Shown here piece after piece: positions 59,171 through 64,000 of a stretch of 64,000 bases of DNA (position 1 is its first letter; each line of letters starts with the position of its first letter). This DNA is from Lawsonibacter faecis. Lineage in GTDB: Bacteria; Bacillota; Clostridia; Oscillospirales; Oscillospiraceae. The notes below the pieces were generated by a model that had not been told where the DNA came from, did not search any database, and saw only the letters and a program-made list of their open reading frames with translations. The translations under genes and the position numbers were made by a program. The stretch spans positions 186,001-250,000 of the forward strand of contig NZ_JACOPQ010000005.1 of NCBI RefSeq assembly GCF_014287675.1, in the 5' to 3' direction.

Positions 59171-59629
59171 TCAATCCTCCAATTGTCTGCGCAGAATATC
59201 CCTGCCCCTGGCCAACTGGCTGCGCACCGTGGCGGGCTTGCGGCGGAGCATGGCGCCTATCTCCTGGGCGGAATACCCCTCGTAATAGAAGAGGTGAATG
59301 ACCGCCCGGTACTTTGCCGGGAGCAGGCGGAGCAGCTCGAAGAAACCGCTGTCGCCGTCCGGCTGACTGTAAGGCATTGTCTCCGACAGCGGTTCAGTGC
59401 GCTTTCTCCAGGGGGATGTGTGCGCCTTTCGGCAGCAGTTGACGGTCACCCGGAGCAGCCAGGCCCTGCGGTGCTCCTCACTCTCAAACGCCGGGGCCTT
59501 GCGTGCATAGCGCAAAAACACCTCCTGGAACACGTCGTCCGCGTCGCTGCGCGAGTGCATCTGTGCGACGGCGAGCCTGTACACCATGGCGGCATAGGTA
59601 TCCACCACCCAGTCAGCCGATTCCTGCAT
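59171..59629 (-). CDS. ECF sigma factor
   Basis: 152 residues. Region 2: VYRLAVAQMHSRSDADDVFQEVFLRYARKAPAFESEEHRRAWLLRVTVNCCRK; region 4: LPAKYRAVIHLFYYEGYSAQEIGAMLRRKPATVRSQLARGRDILRRQL. A complete group-4 sigma factor. GTGAGG precedes the ATG. The following DUF4179 gene is its probable anti-sigma factor. The regulon is unknown; the surface-protein gene next door is a candidate but its promoter looks sigma-A-like. Confidence 0.93.
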   Translation of the reverse strand: MQESADWVVDTYAAMVYRLAVAQMHSRSDADDVFQEVFLRYARKAPAFESEEHRRAWLLRVTVNCCRKAHTSPWRKRTEPLSETMPYSQPDGDSGFFELLRLLPAKYRAVIHLFYYEGYSAQEIGAMLRRKPATVRSQLARGRDILRRQLED

Positions 59630-59710
59630 GATTCCTCACCCTCTTTCGTCTCTCTGACCATAATACCCCGCAGCGGAAGGAATTGTTGCACAAACATAGT
59701 TTCCGGGGCG

Positions 59711-59748
59711 GCAAAAAGCGCCGCCGGTGAGAGCCGGCGGCGCTTTGG
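59711..59748 (-). terminator. Intrinsic terminator of obgE
   Basis: AAAGCGCCGCCGG pairs with CCGGCGGCGCTTT; on the minus strand it is followed by TTGCCG after an AAGCGCC stem closing. Confidence 0.75.
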
Positions 59749-59749
59749 C

Positions 59750-61027
59750 TTATTTTTGATACTCAAATTCCAGATTGTAGAGAGAGACGGTATCCCCGTC
59801 CTGAATGCCCATCTCCTCCAGCTGGTCGAAGAGGCCGGACTCCCGAAGCATCCTGTCAAACCAGTTGCGGGACTCGTAATCCCCAAAATTGACGTTGGCC
59901 ATGGTCTTCTGGAGCCAGGGTCCCTCCACAATCCAGACGTCGTCCTCGTGGGTGATGGTGAGGGGCTCGGAGGTGTCCACCTGTGGGGGGCGCTGGACGT
60001 AGGTGGGCTCGTAGACCGTGACGGGGGGCAGCTCCCGCAGCTTTCCGGCGGCGGCGAGCATCAGTTCACGGGTGCCCAGATGGGCCGCGGCGGAGAGCTC
60101 GAAAAAGGGCATCCCCTCGGCCTCCACATGGGCCTTAAGGGTTTCCACCAGGGTGCGGTCCTCAGCGATATCCACCTTGTTGCCCGCCACCAGCATGGGC
60201 CGGGAGGCCAGCTCGGGTGAGTACTGCTTCAGCTCCTCGTTGATGGCCTCGAAGTCTGCCACCGGGTCCCGGCCCTCGCTGCCGGAGACATCCACCACAT
60301 GGATCAGCAGGCGGCAGCGGTCCACATGGCGCAGGAAGTCGTGGCCCAGGCCCACGCCCTCGCTGGCCCCCTCGATAATGCCGGGGATGTCGGCCAGGAC
60401 GAAGGAGACGCCCTCCTCCACATAAACCACGCCCAGGTTGGGGTAGAGCGTGGTGAAGTGGTAGTTGGCGATTTTGGGCTGGGCCTTGGACACCACGCTC
60501 AGCAGGGTGGATTTGCCCACGTTGGGGAAGCCCACCAGGCCCACGTCGGCCAGGAGCTTCAGCTCCAGCAACACAGAGCGCTCCTGGCCGGGCAGGCCTG
60601 CCTTAGCAAAGCGTGGCACCTGGCGGGTGGGCGTGGCGAAATGCTTGTTGCCCCAGCCGCCGTTGCCGCCCCGGCAGAGGACGAAAGGCTCGTCCCCGGA
60701 CATATCGCAGATGATCTCCCTCGTCTCGGCATCCCGGACCACGGTGCCCAGAGGCACCTTGATGACCAGGGGCTGACCGTCCCGGCCGGAGCAGCGCTTG
60801 CCCTGACCGTCCGCGCCGTTCTCAGCCACGTATTTACGCTTGTAGCGAAAGTCCATCAGGGTGGACATGTGGCGGTCCACCCTGATGATCACGTCGCCGC
60901 CGCGGCCGCCGTCGCCGCCGTCCGGGCCGCCGGCGGCCACGTACTTCTCCCGGTGGAACGAGACCACGCCGTTGCCGCCCGCGCCGGATTTGACGGTGAT
61001 TCTGGCTGTATCAATAAAATTAGGCAT
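59750..61027 (-). CDS. obgE: Obg GTPase
   Basis: 425 residues in the usual three parts: Gly-rich Obg fold (1-158; VSFHREKYVAAGGPDGGDGGRGGDV), G domain with GFPNVGKSTLL (G1), a DIPGIIEGASEG switch II (G3), NKVD (G4) and LSAAA (G5), and a C-terminal OCT domain (about 345-425). It assists 50S assembly and stress/sporulation control. ATG after AGGAGG. It follows the rplU-prp-rpmA group but behind a terminator, so it may be transcribed separately. Confidence 0.97.
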   Translation of the reverse strand: MPNFIDTARITVKSGAGGNGVVSFHREKYVAAGGPDGGDGGRGGDVIIRVDRHMSTLMDFRYKRKYVAENGADGQGKRCSGRDGQPLVIKVPLGTVVRDAETREIICDMSGDEPFVLCRGGNGGWGNKHFATPTRQVPRFAKAGLPGQERSVLLELKLLADVGLVGFPNVGKSTLLSVVSKAQPKIANYHFTTLYPNLGVVYVEEGVSFVLADIPGIIEGASEGVGLGHDFLRHVDRCRLLIHVVDVSGSEGRDPVADFEAINEELKQYSPELASRPMLVAGNKVDIAEDRTLVETLKAHVEAEGMPFFELSAAAHLGTRELMLAAAGKLRELPPVTVYEPTYVQRPPQVDTSEPLTITHEDDVWIVEGPWLQKTMANVNFGDYESRNWFDRMLRESGLFDQLEEMGIQDGDTVSLYNLEFEYQK

Positions 61028-61047
61028 TTTTACCTCCTGGGTACATG

Positions 61048-61150
61048 GGCGGGCAATGGCCGCCCCTACAATTGAGCCGTGCGGAGCGGATGAATCCGCT
61101 CCCTACAGCCCACATTCCTGTAGGGAGCGCATTCATGCGCTCCGCCGCTT
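61048..61150. repeat. REP-like intergenic repeats between rpmA and obgE
   Basis: GGGCGGGCAATGGCCGCCC is one stem; a larger one pairs GAGCGGATGAATCCGCTCCC and CTACAG with CTGTAGGGAGCGCATTCATG around CCCACATTC. The GTAGGG and GGCCGCCC elements resemble abundant intergenic repeats in clostridial genomes. Confidence 0.65.
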
Positions 61151-61170
61151 CACTTGGCATCAGACCGCAT

Positions 61171-61214
61171 GGAAAGAAAAGGCCCCGAACGGGTTTCCGT
61201 CCGAGGCCTTTAGT
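61171..61214 (-). terminator. Intrinsic terminator of the rplU-prp-rpmA operon
   Basis: Minus-strand AAAGGCCTCGGACGG pairs with CCGTTCGGGGCCTTT, followed by TCTTTCC. Confidence 0.82.
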
Positions 61215-61231
61215 ATAACCAATAAATTGGC

Positions 61232-61516
61232 TTACTGCGCGATCTCCACAATAGAGACCTGCTTGCGGTCCTTGCCGAGCCGCTCGAACTTGACCTTGCC
61301 GTCCTTGAGGGCGAACAGGGTATCGTCGCTGCCCTTGCCCACGTTAACGCCGGGATGAATATGGGTCCCGCGCTGACGGACCAGAATATTGCCGGCCAGG
61401 ACGAACTGGCCGTCGCCACGCTTCACGCCAAGGCGCTTGGACTCGGAGTCGCGGCCGTTGCGGGTGGAGCCGACACCCTTCTTGTGGGCGAAGAACTGAA
61501 GACCGATTTTCAGCAT
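61232..61516 (-). CDS. rpmA: 50S ribosomal protein L27 with cleavable N-terminal extension
   Basis: 94 residues. The first nine, MLKIGLQFF, precede AHKKGVGSTRNGRDSESKRLG, the mature L27 start. In Firmicutes this extension is removed by Prp before ribosome assembly; the prp gene is directly upstream here. RLGVKRGDGQFVLAGNILVRQRGT and HPGVNVGKGSDDTLFAL are standard L27. GGAGGTG precedes the ATG at 61516. Confidence 0.97.
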   Translation of the reverse strand: MLKIGLQFFAHKKGVGSTRNGRDSESKRLGVKRGDGQFVLAGNILVRQRGTHIHPGVNVGKGSDDTLFALKDGKVKFERLGKDRKQVSIVEIAQ

Positions 61517-61563
61517 TGTCGTACACCTCCAAACAGTGTGCAATAAGTTTGAGTGGAGAGGAT

Positions 61564-61890
61564 TCAATCCTCCTCCACAACGATGATATTTTCGGGGTAC
61601 TCCTCGTGGAGTTCGGCAAAATAGACCATAAGCGCCGTCAGAAGCGCCTGACAGGTGCTCTCATTGGTCTGGCCCAGAGCGCCGGGGAGCTTGAGGGAGA
61701 TGGTATCGCCCTTCACCCTGACCGAGGCCTCCAGCCCGAGCACGTCGTTGACGGTGCACTCGCAGAGCCGGACGGCGCTGGTAACGGCGGCGCAGACGAT
61801 GTCGCTGCCCTCTTCCGCGTAACCGCTGTGTCCCTTCACGGTGAAGCCCACAATGCGGCCCGCGTCCATATGGAACGCAACGGTCGTCAT
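61564..61890 (-). CDS. prp: Ribosomal-processing cysteine protease Prp
   Basis: 108 residues of the YsxB family. The catalytic pair is seen as His in VKGHSGYAEEG and Cys in SDIVCAAVTSAVRL. It cuts the L27 extension (after MLKIGLQFF). The ATG shares one base with the rplU stop (TAATG), and rpmA follows 47 bases later, so substrate and protease are made together. Confidence 0.95.
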   Translation of the reverse strand: MTTVAFHMDAGRIVGFTVKGHSGYAEEGSDIVCAAVTSAVRLCECTVNDVLGLEASVRVKGDTISLKLPGALGQTNESTCQALLTALMVYFAELHEEYPENIIVVEED

Positions 61891-62201
61891 TACACGGAGA
61901 TCTTGCCGATGGTCACTTTGGTGTACGGCTGACGGTGACCCTGACGCTTCCGGTAGCCCTTCTTGGGGTTATACTTGAAGATGCGGATCTTCTTGCCCTT
62001 GCCGTTCTTCACGACGCTGGCCTCAACCTTGGCGCCGTCCACGACGGGAGCGCCGAAAGTGGCCTTGTCGCCGTCCAGGATGGCGAGGACCTTGTCGAAG
62101 GTCACGTTGTCGCCGGCCTCCACGGGCAGCTTCTCGATGAAGAGGGTATCGCCCTCGGCCACCTTGAACTGCTTGCCGCCGGTCTCAATAATTGCGTGCA
62201 T
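61890..62201 (-). CDS. rplU: 50S ribosomal protein L21
   Basis: 103 residues: MHAIIETGGKQFKVAEGDTL at the N-terminus, VTFDKVLAILDGDKATFGAP, and KIRIFKYNPKKGYRKRQGHRQPYTKVTI, the L21 C-terminal signature. AAGGAGTG precedes the ATG. First gene of rplU-prp-rpmA. Confidence 0.98.
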   Translation of the reverse strand: MHAIIETGGKQFKVAEGDTLFIEKLPVEAGDNVTFDKVLAILDGDKATFGAPVVDGAKVEASVVKNGKGKKIRIFKYNPKKGYRKRQGHRQPYTKVTIGKISV

Positions 62202-62411
62202 TCTGTTTCACTCCTTCATTACGGGCTCGCTGTCGGGGGCAGAAGCGCGGAGAAGCCGGGAGCAGCGGCAAAAGGGACCACACAGACCGGAAAGCGGGCC
62301 AGTGCGCAGACTGGCGGTGTTTTCGGCGGAGTGGAGCCTTTATGGTCCGTCGCAGAGGCTTCGGAGCGTGAAACACGCCCACTACTTCATTTATGGCCCA
62401 TTCAAAGCGGC
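62202..62411 (-). ncRNA. Long 5-prime leader of rplU (L21-leader candidate)
   Basis: From the promoter to the rplU start is about 210 nt without a gene, with several GC-rich stem candidates (GGCGTGTTTCACGCTCC; CCGCCAGTCTGCGCACTGG). L21 mRNAs in Firmicutes carry a structured autoregulatory leader in this place; I recognise the position rather than the consensus. Confidence 0.45.
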
Positions 62412-62417
62412 TTTAGT

Positions 62418-62446
62418 AGTATATCAGCGAAAAAGTGGAAAGTCAA
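62418..62446 (-). promoter_or_regulatory. Promoter of the rplU operon
   Basis: Minus-strand TTGACT (62441-62446), 17-bp spacer, TATACT (62418-62423). The 62447-62641 interval shows no convincing gene. Confidence 0.8.
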
Positions 62447-62641
62447 GGGATACCGCCTTACTTTTCCGTATTTTTTGCGGTTCGCTCCGAAACGCAGGGT
62501 CTTGCGGCCTGTGGCGGCGCGTGGACGCGGCAGGAGCAGACGGAGGGACCGCCTTTTGACCCCGCAGGATATGGGCAAAATTTCGCTCCAGATCTCCGCC
62601 GCCCGGAAACTGATAGGCTCCAAGGCGCATAGGCCCCTCCT

Positions 62642-63742
62642 TTAATCCCGTACCCGGCCAAAATACCAGCCGGTGACTCCGTCCTTTTTGGCCAGGATGC
62701 CGCGCGAGGTACGCTCCACCACCTTGAGCACGTCCCCTGGCTCCACGGGAAGGCGGTAGTCGGTGGAGTCCTCGCAGCGCACCTCCCCCCGGTCCTCCCA
62801 GAGGTAGGCGGTCAGCACGTCCAGCACCCGGCCGCTCTCCAGGTGGCGGCAGCGTGAGAACTCCTCTCCCCGCTCCAGAACCTCCAGCGCGTTTTTGCCC
62901 CAGCGGATATTGATGGAGTCCGTGCTCCCGGCCTGGCCGTCCAGAGCGGTGACGGCGGGCAGGTCATCATAGGAGATGAACGAGAAGTCCCCGCCGGGTC
63001 CGCCGGGGATGATCAGCAGATTGAGCTGGCAGTCCCGCTTGAGGGCACAGCCGCCGTCGATACTGATAATGTGCTTCTCCCGGCTGATAAGCGGGTTGGC
63101 GCAGGGGATTTTCTCCCGGTAGAGTGTGACGGGCCAGTGGCCCACCACGCACCACTTCTCCAGGTGGGTGTCCTGGGAGAGAAAATCGTCGTTTTTCATG
63201 CAGCGCCAGGACTCCAGCTCCTCCATATGCTCCGCGGAGGGTACGCCGCCGTGGACAAAGATGATATCCTGGGTGTCTATGATGGTGGGAAGCTCCCGCA
63301 GAAAACGAAACTCCCGCTCGAACGGCCCGGCGACGGCGGCGCGCAGCCGCTCCTGGTCCATGCACGCCTCCTCGGTGAGGCCCGCCTCCATCCCCATCTG
63401 CACCAAGGTGCAGCGGCGGCCAAAGTGGCGCAAATAGTAGTCAAAGAATTCCCAGCTCAGCTCCTCCCGGCCGTCCACGAAGCCCACCACCAGGTCGTCG
63501 CAGTTGCCGCAGAGGGTGTGGACGGTGTGGGTGGCGCTCAGGTCCATCAGGAGGCGCAGGGTCTCCAGGCTCCGTTCCCCCTTCTCCAGCATATCGCCCA
63601 GGACAAAGAGGATATCGTCCCGGCAGAAGCCCGCCTTGGCCAGCACGGCCTTGAGGTAGTCCGGGGTGCCGTGGATATCGCTCACCGCCAGGACGCGCCG
63701 GTCGGCGGGCAGGTTCATTCGTATGACTTTGGCTTTCAGCAT
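62642..63742 (-). CDS. Metallophosphoesterase (PrpE/Ser-Thr phosphatase-like) with C-terminal SH3-like tail
   Basis: 366 residues. Calcineurin-like metal motifs: VLAVSDIHGTPDYLKAVL (D-x-H), LFVLGDMLEKGERS (G-D-x-x-x-x-G), TLCGNCDDL (G-N-x-D variant), IIFVHGGVPS (G-H/VHGG) and CVVGHWPVTL. The last 60 residues (YRLPVEPGDVLKVVERTSRGILAKKDGVTGWYFGRV) look like an SH3-type domain. It probably hydrolyses phosphoprotein or nucleotide substrates. GCGAGGT precedes the ATG. Confidence 0.88.
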   Translation of the reverse strand: MLKAKVIRMNLPADRRVLAVSDIHGTPDYLKAVLAKAGFCRDDILFVLGDMLEKGERSLETLRLLMDLSATHTVHTLCGNCDDLVVGFVDGREELSWEFFDYYLRHFGRRCTLVQMGMEAGLTEEACMDQERLRAAVAGPFEREFRFLRELPTIIDTQDIIFVHGGVPSAEHMEELESWRCMKNDDFLSQDTHLEKWCVVGHWPVTLYREKIPCANPLISREKHIISIDGGCALKRDCQLNLLIIPGGPGGDFSFISYDDLPAVTALDGQAGSTDSINIRWGKNALEVLERGEEFSRCRHLESGRVLDVLTAYLWEDRGEVRCEDSTDYRLPVEPGDVLKVVERTSRGILAKKDGVTGWYFGRVRD

Positions 63743-63779
63743 GGTCGTGACCTCGCTCTATTTTCGTGATTGATGGCCT

Positions 63780-63808
63780 ATTCTATCACAGATAGGGTTA
63801 AAAGTAAA
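63780..63808 (-). promoter_or_regulatory. Promoter of the metallophosphoesterase gene
   Basis: Minus-strand TTTACT (63803-63808), 17-bp spacer, TAGAAT (63780-63785). Confidence 0.65.
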
Positions 63809-63841
63809 AGCCGGCCGCGCAAAAGCGCGGCCGGCTTTCTA
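63806..63841. terminator. Intrinsic terminator of the cupin gene
   Basis: AAAGCCGGCCGCGC and GCGCGGCCGGCTTT pair around AAAA. A- and T-rich ends; the minus-strand side leads into TTACTTTTAACC. Confidence 0.8.
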
Positions 63842-63867
63842 CCGGTGCTCTTATGTGCCGGGAGAAA

Positions 63868-64000
63868 TTATTGCTCGGGCACCACGGCAAAGAACGTCAG
63901 GTCCTCCGGGCCGTCGTTGATGAGGCTGTGGGTGTGGCCCTTGGGGCAGTAATGACACTGCCCCGCTGTCACGGTCTCCTCCCCGCCGTCGTACAGCACC
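63868..64000 (-). CDS. Cupin-domain protein, C-terminal fragment
   Basis: Only the last 44 codons are in the window, the start lying beyond base 64000. They read VLYDGGEETVTAGQCHYCP, KGHTHSLINDGPEDLTF and FAVVPEQ, matching the second half of a cupin beta-barrel (metal His in GHTHSL). The CxxC in CHYC is a common feature of small clostridial cupins. Confidence 0.8.
   Translation of the reverse strand, partial: VLYDGGEETVTAGQCHYCPKGHTHSLINDGPEDLTFFAVVPEQ

Overview
This is a GC-rich chromosomal segment from an endospore-forming Firmicute of the class Clostridia. The best guess is an Oscillospiraceae gut anaerobe of the Flavonifractor / Lawsonibacter / Pseudoflavonifractor kind. Evidence: a SpoIID-type sporulation protein at the left edge, ribosomal protein L27 with the Firmicutes N-terminal extension next to its protease Prp, VanR/VanS-like regulators, a DUF6514 protein, Shine-Dalgarno sites of AGGAGG type, and sigma-A promoters with 17-bp spacers. 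The genus is inferred, not proven.

Layout. 1-5 kb: SpoIID end, two acyltransferases, an orphan VanS-like kinase, a flippase-like membrane protein and a SprT-like metalloprotein. 5-10.5 kb: a complete glycerol-3-phosphate regulon (glpP, two FAD oxidoreductases, a DUF1667 protein, glpK); a terminator hairpin between glpP and the first dehydrogenase gene is the natural GlpP antitermination target. 10.7-16.2 kb: cold-shock protein, a Cys/Gly-rich protein, an endolysin-like amidase, an Fe-S aldo/keto reductase and a YeiH-type exporter. 16.7-19.7 kb: larE-larB-larC for the nickel-pincer cofactor, preceded by a hairpin-rich leader. 19.7-21.7 kb: small housekeeping and unknown genes.

22.0-28.4 kb is the most striking part. 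A tyrosine recombinase gene ends against a 20-bp site whose inverted partner lies 232 bp further on. Between them lie a promoter (TTGCTA-17-TAAAAT) that points away from, and a strong terminator that points towards, a 1,709-residue S-layer-type surface protein. This has the layout of an invertible, phase-variable promoter, drawn here in the OFF orientation. A 45-codon leader ORF with its own ribosome site couples into the surface gene.

28.5-41.5 kb: small unknown genes, a SpoVG-like protein with a degenerate zinc ribbon, an IS3 transposase remnant, a tRNA operon (Met, Glu, Val), a VanR-like regulator, single-chain purL, a peptide-binding lipoprotein, pgeF and secA. 42-50 kb: RlmD-like methyltransferase, a diguanylate cyclase, a split ThrE-type exporter, YjjG-like phosphatase and a GDSL esterase. 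50-60 kb: a second GDSL esterase, a SigV/RsiV-like system, a second SLH surface protein (1,361 aa) and another ECF sigma / DUF4179 pair, so this stretch is devoted to the envelope. 59.7-62.4 kb: the rplU-prp-rpmA group and obgE. The window ends with a metallophosphoesterase and the end of a cupin gene. A roughly 205-bp repeat occurs twice (12.1 and 53.6 kb), each time beside a terminator. No rRNA, CRISPR array or intact transposon was seen.
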